Shown here in pieces: positions 10,990-21,700 of a DNA stretch of 64,000 bases. The translations under genes and the position numbers were made by a program. Every line of letters starts with the position of its first letter. Positions within the stretch are counted from its first letter, which is position 1. The stretch is taken from assembly GCA_015499995.1 (NCBI GenBank), contig JADNRV010000102.1, positions 62,001 to 126,000 of the forward strand, written 5' to 3'. The notes below the pieces were generated by a model. The model did no database searches. It saw only the letters and a program-made list of their open reading frames with translations, and was not told the DNA's origin. The DNA is from Flammula alnicola (lineage: Eukaryota > Basidiomycota > Agaricomycetes > Agaricales > Strophariaceae).

Positions 10990-13900
10990 AAATGGGTCTA
11001 CATCTACAGTATAGAGTCTGACTGCTATTTTTTTTCTCCTGTGAATCTGAGGAGATATCGGCGCGACCCAACGCCGTATAAAGCGTGGATGTAGGCTCAG
11101 AATTGACAGGGATAGGCATGGCCATTGTATAATACATTCATTGTACCATATTGGGATATTTCAAGCCGTCTTGTGATCACGAGTTTTAGTGAGGCCCCGC
11201 CGGGCGATGACAATGACATGCCGAAATTGCAATCGATATTCAATCAGGGCTCTCGGCCTGAGTCATAGTTCGATTGGTCTTTTAAGATCCCATCAAAATT
11301 ACATAAGTTCCCCATTTACGGTTGCCATCAGTCACACAGAGCGCATTTGGACCCACGCCCTTCGGCAGGAAGGTAAAGTCCCAAATACGGAAGTTTCTCG
11401 GCTCGTTCCCACGGGTCTCATCCCACCTGTGCTCGTCGTCTGCAACGGTGAGCAGGCTATTTCCGTCATTCCTCGAGCATTTTCCTTTATTTCTTTGGTT
11501 CATAAGAGTCAAATATACCTTAATATATATATAATCACCTTATTTTCACGAAAATGCGTCCACAAAACTCCACAGGAAGGCACATGTGACTTGATATAGA
11601 GAGGGTGGAAGATGGGCATTTTAGAGCACTCCTACAGGCATTTTCACACATATAACATATTATTAAAAATGTATGGATACTTTAAAATTATAAACCCTAA
11701 AAAAAGGAAGGGGAACGGTCGAGGAATGGTTGAAATAGCCCTCTCGCCGTCGCTAATGGCGAGCGGAGATGGAGCAACTCCGCATTGGTCTGCGCGCCAC
11801 GCCCATCGCATAGTGGATGTGACACGGGTCTGCTACAAAGGCAGTCTCCGGATTACCGGACTCTGTGCCTGCCATCAAAGACCAATCGAACGATGTCTCC
11901 TCTCGGCCTTGACGGAAGGGAAAGGAACACCCTTCCTCTAGATTTAAGGTTTGAAAGATGTGAAGAGCGCCACTTGACAGTTTGAACCCGGCACCGGGCA
12001 AAGGACCCTTGATTTTGTTAGATTCAAGTTAGCGTTATGGGAAGCACCAACTATCTATCTACTTACACGACTTGAGTAGTATGGGAGGTACTAGCGTACT
12101 TGGGCATCTTTTCGTTTCTGTTCAAGTTTTTGTCGAGGCAGGGAAGGATACGACATGTTGCAAGATAATGTGTAACATTTTCAAAGTAAATTCCTTCACA
12201 CGTTCAGCTGCTAACAGCCTGGACGAGGGCACTTGAAAGCTTCGGAATTGTATTCATAGATTCCAGGAACACCTCCAGCTCGTGGGCCTGGACCATGTGC
12301 CTTTATGTCTATTTAGCGCTTTAGATAAGATTTTTTGCTGGGACCACCTTGGAACACTTGCAGGATGGATATCGGGCATGCCAATGGCCGAGGTAGGTCA
12401 AATCCTCCCTAAACATTATCTTCATTAGTAAGAGCATGCAAAAGACTTGGTCTCATGATTTATCAGATGTCGGAGCAACGAATTCGAAAATTTTGAAACG
12501 GTCGTTTCAGCATTAAATCGAAACGGGTCAAATTTGGTTGATGTGAACTTTGTGCGAAGTATGAACATACCTTGAAGCTCATTGCTGTTTCTGCGCAGGC
12601 TTCAAATTTCAACTGCGGGGAAGTGCGAGAGATGCTGCGGTGTCCTGTGAAACATGGGATCTGTTACTATTAAATTTCGAAGTGGTCATTTGAATTCCCC
12701 TAACAAATTATCGCCAGAATTAGTACGAAGGAATGTGGGGACAAACCGAGGGGAACAGACGGTCCATTCCGTTCTGCGGGCCTAAATCATACATAATCTC
12801 CGCATATGTGGCGAGACCTGGCGAGACGTCCTTATCGATAACCCTGATCTGGTGTTCCGGATTACAAAAAAGTCAAGTCTTACCTGCGTTTATATGAGGT
12901 TAAAAATAATAGCCATTCATGAAAGTCAACCTACGCGGCATTCTTTTTATTTCGTTAGCTATATCGAGATGAATCGAGAAGGTTTCTAGGACGAAGGACT
13001 CGCCGTATCCAAATCGCTAGTCTGCCGTAGCCAGACGATGATTTCGTGTTGACCACTGTATTGCGACTGTAGCATAAGTAACGCTCATTTATACCAAGTC
13101 GCCTTCATAAACTATGGCTGCTGCTCACTGAAGGAATTTCTCATCATCTGATGACAATTTTCTTATCGCTATTCGAATGGTTCTTCCACCAAGAAGAGCG
13201 AGTGATGAGCTCGGGGGTCAGAACCTTCGAGCTGACATATTAACGTTTTCGCCCGTTCTAACTGCTGAGGTTTATCCTAGGAAACGGTACCATTCTCGTA
13301 AAGGACTCCTATTATGAGGCCATCTGACCGTTAAGATTGACGAAAGCAACCATAGGTTGAGTCAGGAGGTCCATATTTACGACAGGTTGAAGTTGTCGTA
13401 AGTATCAAAGAAAGAGATTCGAGTTCACGGTGATGCATCATGCGAAGAACGCGCAAAATCGGCCCGGCAAGTAGACCGTGAGAACAGATTTGCCGCAGAA
13501 ATTGTTATTCAATGACACATATTCACCCGCCATCATCCCGACCACCTCCCTCCGAGGGCTGCAGCGCCCCAGGTACGTCCTTCACAAGCAGCGGCAGGTA
13601 CCATCCCAGTGTACATGGATGGGTTCATCCTGTGGAAAGAGTCAGTCTCCATTCTCGAACAAAGTTTATTCCACTGGCGCCATGTGCCTTGCCCCCACGC
13701 CGAACCAAAGGAAGAAAAATGCACAATCGATAGAGAAAGAACTTGCATAGCAGCTCTTGCAAGCCGAATGTTTCCTGCTTCTCTTGGAATCGCTAAAGCT
13801 CTTTCCGGCAAATAGAGGTTCAATATTCAATTGCGACTTGACCAAACTTGGCTCTAAATTCTGATACTTAGCATTTTAGCCCTTTTCAAGCCCTTTTCAG

Positions 13901-14473
13901 TTAACCGTCACTGTCGGACTTGATACTGGGGCTCGGAACAAGCCCTCAACATTCAAAGCCAACCTGCGATTCTCCATGTCACAGGCATCGTCTGACCGAC
14001 CGGAACTTTCACACTTGTTGTACTTATGCTCGAAGCAACCTCGGGGTGACTTTCCCGGGTTTCCGACCTGTGCGGTCTGTTTTAGTCATGCCTATTCGTG
14101 GGATGATCCGACACCTTGTCGGCGCAGAGGCTTTCGTATGACTCGAACTTTGGTTCGCTCTTGGTTCGCTCGCCTACCAGCCATGTGGGCCTCAGACCTC
14201 CATCGACAAGTGTCGAACCTCCGATGACTGCGCTTCAAATGCATAGTCTCCGAGGTCGGTGCGCTTGCTGTGCAGGAGCGCGTCAATGACTCGCAGTTGC
14301 TTCAGTTCGCAGTTGCGCTAAGTACGGTACCGCTTGCCATTGTGTTTTGGAAGACGCCATATGAAAGCAGGCCAAAGAGCCTGCTCTTCATACAAATCAG
14401 CTGTAATACTGTGCAAACCGAAGTCCAAGAAAAGGCACAACTAAATCACCTCGCTATGAATACCTCATCTTAG
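10990..14473. other. Gene-poor stretch of 3.5 kb
   Basis: No open frame here has the motif content, exon-like splice signals or length of a real gene. I looked for terminal inverted repeats, long terminal repeats, transposase or reverse-transcriptase motifs and tRNA-like boxes and found none that I can defend. A 10-bp direct repeat (TTGGTTCGCT) occurs near 14150-14170. The stretch probably consists of decayed sequence of unknown origin. Confidence 0.4.
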
Positions 14474-14755
14474 TCTACCTCGTCGCTCCTGCCGTCGAGG
14501 TTATCTCACCAATCATCCACTAAAAACTGGGAGTCCGCTTTCGGAAATCTGTCATCTTCTTACGGATTCACCAGTGGTATCCCTGCTCTTCCCCAGAGGG
14601 CTACCGATCTGGCAAGGTCGTCGTTGAAAGTCCGCGAGTCATCGACTCCTTCCTCTCAACTGTCAAGCGCCCGAACCCAAACGGACTATGAGTCCTCTTT
14701 CGGAAATTCGTCATCAACCTATGGCTTCGGGGGAGGATTCCCTGCCAAGAAATAG
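14474..14755 (+). CDS. Short unidentified coding fragment with a repeated SAFGNLSSSYGF-type motif
   Basis: A likely terminal exon. An acceptor-like CATCTTAG precedes 14474 and the frame stays open for 93 codons to TAG 14753-14755. It encodes two imperfect copies of one motif: NWESAFGNLSSSYGFTSGIP and, 50 residues later, YESSFGNSSSTYGFGGGFP, ending PAKK. Ser/Thr/Gln-rich linkers lie between. I do not recognise a family; the motif is reminiscent of short disordered basidiomycete proteins. The upstream exon was not found, and an in-frame stop just upstream (within CATCTTAG) means this is either a spliced exon or a relic. Confidence 0.35.
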   Translation, partial: STSSLLPSRLSHQSSTKNWESAFGNLSSSYGFTSGIPALPQRATDLARSSLKVRESSTPSSQLSSARTQTDYESSFGNSSSTYGFGGGFPAKK

Positions 14756-15552
14756 TGCCCACAAATGAGCGAGGTAGGCATCATTGCCAAGTTATCCATT
14801 ATGAAAACTGTACTTATAACATTCATCTTAGATCAATTTGCCAGCGCTCTTAACATGGTCACTCCGTGCTCCGTGCCAGCCATTACTAGCATCAAAACAT
14901 TCAAAATTTATATTGCTATCCAAAGGATCTACAGTACTATATGATCCAAACTGCGTACACATAATCTAGCATAATTTCCATTCTTAATTGTCACACCAGC
15001 CATCTTAAATATTTCTTCTCAGTCATCATTATTGAACCTTTATAACGTATACAGAGAACCAGATCATCGATCAGGCGTTACGCGTTATGGCTGATACTTA
15101 GTTGTATTGAGTACTAGAGATGGGGTTGAACGCAATCAATAGCCGGTATTCATTTACGACATTATTCAAAATGTCCCATACCATGATCTATAAAGTATCA
15201 TTTGCTTAAACATTGAAATATGCGCATTGCAAATTTACTTACACCTGTTATACCAACCATGACGTAAGTACGTCCAAACCTGAAGCTGGAAGACAAATTC
15301 TGGGGACAACAATGCCATCGGGGTAGAGCTGTTAAGAAGGGCCCACAGTGAGCGACAGCTTATATATGCGCCTTGAGCCTTATATATTCAAGGCGGTACA
15401 GTGGCGTTACTTACACTGCCAGTTGGTCACCACAAAGCAGCCTGTCAAATACTCTAATGTCGGTGAATGCCAGATAAAATTTATGTGGCACGCAATCTAG
15501 CATTCATTCGATGTAGGGCAGTCAGTCAAACGGCGTCCAGCAATCTATCATA
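14756..15552. other. Intergenic, A+T-rich, no recognised gene
   Basis: About 800 A+T-rich bases with no plausible coding potential. The last 60 bases form the presumed 5' leader of the small open frame that starts at 15553. Confidence 0.4.
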
Positions 15553-15858
15553 ATGGGAGATGCATACGAGGTGGACAGGGCCGATGACTCAAGTGCATCT
15601 GGTTCGGCTTCTGCTCTCCGGAATGATCGCAGCGGTACTAGCTCCAATCGCACTCGAACTCAAGGGGCTGCACCCGGAAGATCCCGAGACATCGACTCCC
15701 CCCTAACCGTTCCTCTGATGCGACGCGCTATCAGCTGGGGTCCTAGTCAGAAACTTCCATATCAGGAAGGGAACACTCGCGTAAGTAGGGAACCGTCGCT
15801 TAGTGGGGAAAGGGCTATGGCATTGGAAGAGCCACCAGTGAAAGCTTCATTGCAATAA
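15553..15858 (+). CDS. Unidentified Ser/Arg-rich short protein or first exon
   Basis: An open frame of 101 codons starts at an ATG (MGDAYEVDRADDSSASGSAS). It continues with a Ser/Thr/Arg-rich, probably disordered part, then MRRAISWGPSQKLPYQEGNT. A strong donor (GTAAGT) lies at about 15780, so residues after NTR may be intron-encoded and the gene may continue; downstream 15890-16060 contains another open stretch with VKLNVVDLSQADQKAQ. The RRAISWG-QKLPYQE motif is repeated on the opposite strand 450 bases away (see the repeat entries). I do not recognise the family. Confidence 0.35.
   Translation: MGDAYEVDRADDSSASGSASALRNDRSGTSSNRTRTQGAAPGRSRDIDSPLTVPLMRRAISWGPSQKLPYQEGNTRVSREPSLSGERAMALEEPPVKASLQ
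15653..15780 (+). repeat. Inverted duplication, left copy
   Basis: This segment matches the reverse complement of 16201-16315 at high identity over about 120 bases, including the identical run CAGAAACTTCCATATCAGGA. Both copies encode the same motif, ISWG..QKLPYQE. The arms are separated by about 420 bases, so a transcript through both could fold into a long hairpin. Confidence 0.75.
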
Positions 15859-16200
15859 AATTAAGTGCTAGTAAGGTCAAAAATCTTACTGGGAGAACTG
15901 CTTACAATTTGGTGAAGCTGAATGTAGTTGACTTGAGCCAGGCTGATCAAAAAGCTCAAGAACCCGAACCTCGCCGGAGGGAAAGATATCGACTACATAC
16001 AGAGGTCATACGAGTACTGTACAAGTTCGTTGCCGGACCCTACTTTGAGGTGGACATTTGAGTGGCAATAAAGCACCAGTATCCTTGTCTTGGAAGTAAC
16101 ACTGGCATACTCGACCGGGTCTCTGGCAATGGCAACGTACTCTGTGTCTGCGCGAGGCATCACCACAGTCGAGTCGTCGACGGTACCATCTGTGATCTAA

Positions 16201-16315
16201 GCGAGCGTTCTCTTCCTGATATGGAAGTTTCTGACCACCCCAGCTGATAGTGCGTTGCATCAGAGGAACGGTGGTCGATGTCTCGGGATCTTCCGAGTGC
16301 AGCCCCTTGCTCGAA
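16201..16315 (-). repeat. Inverted duplication, right copy
   Basis: Reverse-complement partner of 15653-15780. On the - strand it encodes TVPLMQRTISWGGQKLPYQE followed by an open stretch to 16006. The GTAAGT donor that follows the motif in the left copy is replaced by CTTAGA here, so this copy looks like the degenerate one. No protein family is recognised. Confidence 0.7.
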
Positions 16316-16453
16316 CTGAAAAAAAAAAGGTTTGCGGATGAACGATCCTACTTATCTTGCCAAAAATATGCGCGTATCGGTGAGCTACAGCAATGGGAAA
16401 TACTTATTCTAAAAGTATTGAATCATGCCGACGTCGACGCTACCTAGTACCAG

Positions 16454-17255
16454 TTAGATGATAGGGGCGATGGTACGATGCTTTCCATGCCTTGCATACG
16501 TCGTATTGTGTGCCTCATGTACTCGTGCAGCAGAAACATTCATAACCCTCCTCTTCCAGTTTTTACCAATAAAACCGATTCTACTCTCCAGTATATCTTC
16601 CAGCTTGAATAGCAATGCAACGTCCTGCGCGGCGTAGGCGAGAACGCGCTCATCTAGAGGCCGCCTCTCGAATACTTCATATGATCCGCCTTTGTCTGGG
16701 AAACACAGTGCAGCTCCTTCACTCTTGATTCTTTGCCATTCTGGTGGTGGCGTGAGGTATGTTTCAATGGTTTTACCTAGGCCGCTGACAACCTTGACGC
16801 GGATTTTTCTTGAGCGACGAACGGCAACCTCGAGTACCTGGAGATCGCAGACATTCTCCAGCTCAACGCCGTATAGATGCAACAACGCGTCTGCATCGTT
16901 ACGCACGTCGTAGAATAGCTATCCGTCAAGCTTGTCAACGAGAGCAATGATGTAAAATATAAGAACCCTTTACCTTCTTCGTGTCCCCGTTCTCGAGTAC
17001 GCGCTTCAAAGTGCGGCCTTCTGGATCAGCATGGTCGAATGCCTCCTTCCCGAGGGTGGTGATATCGATTAGCCATATGGTATCGGACGTGTCGGAAAGG
17101 ATCTGAAGAATGGATATACGGCCGAATCGACAAAGTTCAACCCCTTCAAGGTCAATTGCTAATTTTGAGACTGGGTTGGATGTTGATGAGGAGATGTCCG
17201 AGAGGCATTCCTCGAGTAAGACTGCAGTGTCGACGAAGATGATGGCAGGTGCCAT
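16454..17255 (-). CDS. DEDDy 3'-5' exonuclease-domain protein
   Basis: Two exons on the - strand, 17255-16974 and 16918-16454, join in frame to 248 residues. The fold is the RNase D/WRN-type 3'-5' exonuclease domain. Exo I has the Asp-x-Glu pair in KLAIDLEGVELCRFGRISIL; exo II is FYDVRNDADALLHLYGVEL with the metal-binding Asp; exo III is DERVLAYAAQDVALLFKLED with the Tyr-x3-Asp of the DEDDy class. All four acidic ligands and the Tyr are present. No helicase, HRDC or KH domain is attached, so this is a stand-alone exonuclease, possibly acting on RNA or DNA 3' ends. The start is the first ATG before VDTAVLLEECLSD. The 5' end lies only about 200 bases from a hAT element. Confidence 0.82.
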
Positions 17256-17445
17256 ATCGGCTTCTGGCAAGCTCGTACACACCTATCAGCCCTTTTATGC
17301 AAATTGACTCCCTTGCGACTTGATTCAGCACCCAATTCTTGGCCTCATGCCGCTGCTTCCAACCTGCTGTTTCAAAGGAAGCACGATTCACGTTATTTTG
17401 GGACCAATCCGAACTCCTGAAAAAGTCCCACTGTTCTATAGGTAA

Positions 17446-17453
17446 TCATCAAG
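17446..17453. repeat. Target-site duplication, left (TCATCAAG)
   Basis: Eight bases directly flanking the left terminal inverted repeat. They match the eight bases after the right repeat (TCATCAGG) at seven of eight positions. Eight base pairs is the standard duplication size for hAT transposons. Confidence 0.7.
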
Positions 17454-17474
17454 TAGTGTTGCTGCCAAGTCGAG
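17454..17474 (+). repeat. hAT terminal inverted repeat, left
   Basis: 21 bases, matching the complement of 18255-18275 at 20 of 21 positions. It begins with TAGTG, typical of hAT ends. Confidence 0.78.
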
Positions 17475-17694
17475 GCGAGGCGACTCGGTGGATAACTCGA
17501 ATCAACTCGAAATGTCGAGTTGGGTCGAGTTGTACGCGTCGCCGAGGTCGGTGATTTCCGTGATGTTTTCCCGTCCAGATGGCAAGGATATCCGAATTCG
17601 GCTTGACCTCCTCAGACGTGGATTAGAGAAGATTAGAACTTTGTACGGTAGATTAAAAGCAATGTAGAATAAACACACCGACAGGGAGGCAACA

Positions 17695-18003
17695 TTAAGA
17701 TGATTCATGCATATTTTTAATCAAATCCTCAAGTTCTTTATATTTCCCTACTGCAGTGCCATGAGCTCGTCGATGGCGGATTCCGTGAGTAACCCATGGT
17801 GTAATTGGACTCCTTGGCAATAAGATCCTCGACAAACGAAAGCCTCTCCGATCGATACGCATATTTGAGGACTTAAAGAGCCTCGGGCCAGTACCTGTGA
17901 GACCCAATTTCGAATGTCTCTTTAGTAGACAAAAAGACGGGCTCGCATTGACCCCGGATGCTTGGGCAGGAAGCATGTCCATCGCCACTCAGAACATCAA
18001 TGG
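17695..18003 (-). pseudogene. hAT transposase C-terminal (dimerisation) relic
   Basis: Read on the - strand, the segment gives AMDMLPAQASGVNAS, equivalent to the conserved hAT LPxQASSVPCER block. It then continues in a shifted frame as VFLSTKETFEIGSHRYWPEA, a TAA stop, and VLKYAYRSERLSFVEDLIAK. These match the order of the conserved hAT C-terminal dimerisation region (VFSSSKET, then RLSP, then ALQVLKY, then RLSF). The reading frame is broken by at least one shift and one stop, so no functional enzyme is made. Everything upstream of this (RNase H-like fold) is missing. Confidence 0.72.
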
Positions 18004-18254
18004 ACATTCATATTCATTGACCTAGAAGTGAATGTGTTTCAAAAAAAAATCAGAAAAATATATTGAGGTGCTCAAGGTATATTAGTGGCATTGATAGACG
18101 ATGCTACAAGTAAAAGGGAGGGAGGAGGAGAAGGAGCGCGATGCTTTAACGCGCAGATGTCAACTCGTCGAGGTACCCCGAGCCAACTCGGTGTCAACTC
18201 GGCGACACGAGCTGCCCTGATTTCGTGTCGGGGCGAGGTTTACCCCGGGTTCAA

Positions 18255-18275
18255 CTCGACTTGGCGGCAACACTA
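18255..18275 (-). repeat. hAT terminal inverted repeat, right
   Basis: 21 bases, CTCGACTTGGCGGCAACACTA, the inverted partner of 17454-17474 with one mismatch (T/C at position 10 of the repeat). Confidence 0.78.
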
Positions 18276-18283
18276 TCATCAGG
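18276..18283. repeat. Target-site duplication, right (TCATCAGG)
   Basis: Matches the left duplication TCATCAAG at seven of eight bases, directly abutting the right terminal repeat. Confidence 0.7.
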
Positions 18284-18744
18284 AAATAAATTTCCGGCAC
18301 AATTTAAGGTAGACAACGTCAAGGATAGGATACGTATAAAAAAGCCTTTATTTGACGAGGTTAGACAGACGCCTCAATTAGGCGCTCGCCAGGATTCACT
18401 CTGTTAGGCTGATTCTATCTCTGAAACGTAAATTTGTGTTCACTCCTGAGCAAGTAGCCGCCGTCCGGACATCATACTTCAGGCGCTGGCCACGGCCACT
18501 GGTCACAACCGCTCGTAGATAGCGGTTCTACTGACCTCCTGAGTCTCGACAATGTGTTGAAGTTGTCTCCTTTGAAAGATAAATCTACCGGCCCTGGAAG
18601 GCGGGGATGAATCGAGGACTAGAAGACACAAGTTCGAAAAGAATCCAATGGATGTTAAGTAAGACAGGAGGGTATGTGTACAAAGTCCTCCCATATGCGT
18701 GGTACAGAAGTGTGTGTCATAAATAATGCCAGATATATCGCAGA
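18284..18744. other. Intergenic, hAT element to separase 3' end
   Basis: About 460 bases with no plausible gene on either strand. The right end is the 3' flank of separase. Confidence 0.4.
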
Positions 18745-21700
18745 TTACAGGTAAAATGGTATGCCATAGACAACAGGAGCGGCACCTGTCAGATATTTCA
18801 GTTTACATGAGTCGCGAGATTGCGCCACAGCAGCGACGAGAGATGTAGGGTTTCTTGGACGCTTCTCCTTTGATTGGCCAGGCTCCTTACCGCCCAAACC
18901 TAGCTTGTCGAAAACAGATTGAGAGATCTTGTCAATATCCTTGTCGGTAACATCCCATAAATTCGCGACAAGGGTCGGGCTAATTGAACGGCTGCGTTTT
19001 GAGTATCGGTACATAGGACAGCAGATGAAACTCACCATCCGCCCAACATGTAGTTATAAGGTGTCCCGGTTCGATCGAAGTCACCCATGTCACGCAACGC
19101 ACCAGAGGAACATCCCCACAACATGGTGGCCGCACACGTAGGCAGACTGCGAATTCTGTGCGAGCGTACATACTGCTCCCCTCCGCCATGGCCAAAGTAC
19201 CTAAACGTTTAACATATGAGCATTGAAATTGAAATGAAGAGCGGGATGATGAAACATACACAACAAGGTCTTGGGACTTCAGAGCATCGACAAACTGCTG
19301 TTCGCTAATTTGTTTTCCGATCACACCACCCCATCCACTTCTCTTCATATCCTTCGCCCAGTCACGGAAGCGTTCTTCAGTTCGCCCTAGATCTCCGCTG
19401 GGATTGAGGATATAGTATCCTTTACGGGGATCAACAACAGCACCGTCCTTCGCATCATAAACTTGGCCGGCGGATTCCCGCTTCCATTGAGCGAAGGAGA
19501 GCCTATCTTGTAGGAATTGGACGCCGGGAATTCGGCTCACGCTCCGTCCTCGTAGAATGGGCATGCTCTCCCACGGGAATCCTTGAACGTTCTTATCCAG
19601 TACCAAGAATAAGTGCTCGTCCTGAGGTTTTGGTGGGGTCTTGGACAATGCCTTCTGCTTGATCTTCTTCGCCGTGTGTTCCTCGAGTACAGTCCGAAGA
19701 TCGACAACAACTTGAATAACATCCACTTCGGCGATTGCGACAGGCACACCATGGAACTGGTATAGGTCCAAGACGAAATAGACCAGGTCCTCCAGTTCTT
19801 CATCACGACACTTGGGAGATAACGTAGAGAAACACTTGATAATCGCGTCGTCGAGAGTGAACTGGGTTGGGGCGTTGGTTTGGGATTGTGAAGTACTCTT
19901 CTTGTGGGCCGATGGTTTTGACCTTGGCTTCTTGTCTTTCACGTGAAGATCCCGATGGAAAACTTTTTCAAATTGACCCCGTAGCTCAAAAATAGACTCC
20001 GTCGAGATGTCTTCTTGAGGGTTGAGAATGGCCTACGTAGAAGAAGATTCGTCAATAAGGTCATATACGAATTTCATAGCACGGACCTTAAATGCCCCTA
20101 GCCAACAATACTCGATATTTTCCAAGAGCTCACGCATCCTCACGTCAAGCTGTCCTCGTTCCTTCCACCAATTGCATCGTGCATCTTCGTCGTCAGATTT
20201 GATGTTGATAGCAGACTTCGTGCATTCATCGCTGGAACGTACAATATCTTGCATTTCTTGGACAGCGCCGTCAAAGGTCAGGTGTTCTTCGTCATCATCC
20301 CCACTGCCGTGGTCTCTTCGTCCTTTCAGAGGGATGCAAAAGATCAGAGGGTCCTTCGATTCAGACCCACCTTCCTGCCTGGAGATAAACAGAGTATTTT
20401 TATCGGGAGTCACGTTGATATTGATGATTGTCCAGCTGGTCGGAAGTCCAATCGTTTCTGAGGATGAGAGGGTCGAAGAATTTAGGATTTGTGACTTGTA
20501 TTTTGCACGGACAGCATCCCAATACCCTTTCACGGCGTCGGGTTTTGCGCTAACGTCGTCTTCATCGTCAGAGTCCGACAGAGGCGTCAAGGCGAACCTG
20601 GTAGTCATAACGGTAGTAGTGACTGATCGTGGTAGCGAGTTACCATCCTCTGAAAGGAGTGGCCACTGCAGATCATCAGGAGCGTGCTGAGCAGGAAACT
20701 TGTGTTCGATGGCTTCCAGCATATCCCGACGAAGAGTCAGAGCTGCCGAGGCATCTGCGAGGCGAACAATACATTTAATGGTCCGCCAAAAACATAGAGG
20801 ACAAAAACATACCTAGTAAAGCTGCCATTACCGAAGGTCCATCAACTCTCCGATCTCCAAGAGACGTCCGGAAGGCGCCAATTAAGGCCAAGGAGATGGC
20901 CGCGTCGCGAACTTTGACTGCATTACCCTTCGCAGATGTCATGCTCAGATGTGCCCAAAGGAGTTTCTCAGCACTGGCCAATGCATCCATGACGTCAATG
21001 GAGGGAAGAATGGGGCGTATATCCTCTTTGCTGCCCATTCCCATGGGTATGGCAATTGCTATCAAACAAGATAAGTCCGAGGTAATTTAACGACAAATGT
21101 AACACGAACTGGATTCTGTCAGTGAACTTAAAAACATGTCAGTTTGGAAACGATTATACACGCCATGGAGAGTCAGTTTGGCCATCAGAGCATGTTCTTC
21201 AGCCTAAAAATCAATGATTAGACGGCCCAGATGTTTTCCTCGAGAAACGTATCAGTACCTTATTGTTACTGGAATGAGATAGCGACAAGAGTCTCTCCAG
21301 AATAGAGTTGAAGGTATCTCCGACTTCGTCCCGTAGCAGCCACACTAACGAAATCCTGAGCTCGCTTCAATAGGAAGAAGGCATTAGCTTACATTGCTGG
21401 CAAAGGATGGACACGAGCAATTCAGGAGCTAGCACTTCCAGAGGATCCTTGCTTCCTGGCGATGCTCCGACTGACCTACGCGGGCTTCGAGATATTCAGA
21501 TATATGCATCATAGTGAGCAAGAGCTTGACGTACCCAGATGCAAGATTATCAAACTGGCGGAATGCTGTATCCAATTCTTCCAGCATCGAGACCGTCTCA
21601 GCGAATGTTTGCTGCATGTCTTCTTCTTCCCCTACCGCTCGCATATTGTATTCCGCTCTCAGCCGACGTATATCAGCGGTGTCGATCCCAGGCATATCGG

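Larger units (their letters stand above)
17454..18275 (-). mobile_element. hAT-superfamily transposon derivative (822 bp, non-autonomous)
   Basis: The ends form perfectly placed 21-bp terminal inverted repeats: TAGTGTTGCTGCCAAGTCGAG at 17454-17474 and its complement with one mismatch at 18255-18275. An 8-bp target duplication (TCATCARG) flanks it. Subterminal regions are rich in CAACTCG/GTCGAGTT motifs in both orientations. The interior keeps, on the - strand, a decayed hAT C-terminal dimerisation region. The length is far below that of an autonomous hAT (2.5-4 kb), so it would depend on a transposase in trans. The one mismatch in the duplication and the stops in the relic suggest an old insertion. 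Confidence 0.8.

Noticed and set aside
10990..14473. Possible retrotransposon in the gene-poor stretch
   Set aside because: I found no terminal repeats, primer-binding site, or reverse-transcriptase/integrase motifs in any frame.
20022..20690. 222-codon + strand open frame
   Set aside because: It is the antisense shadow of a separase exon that has clear family content.
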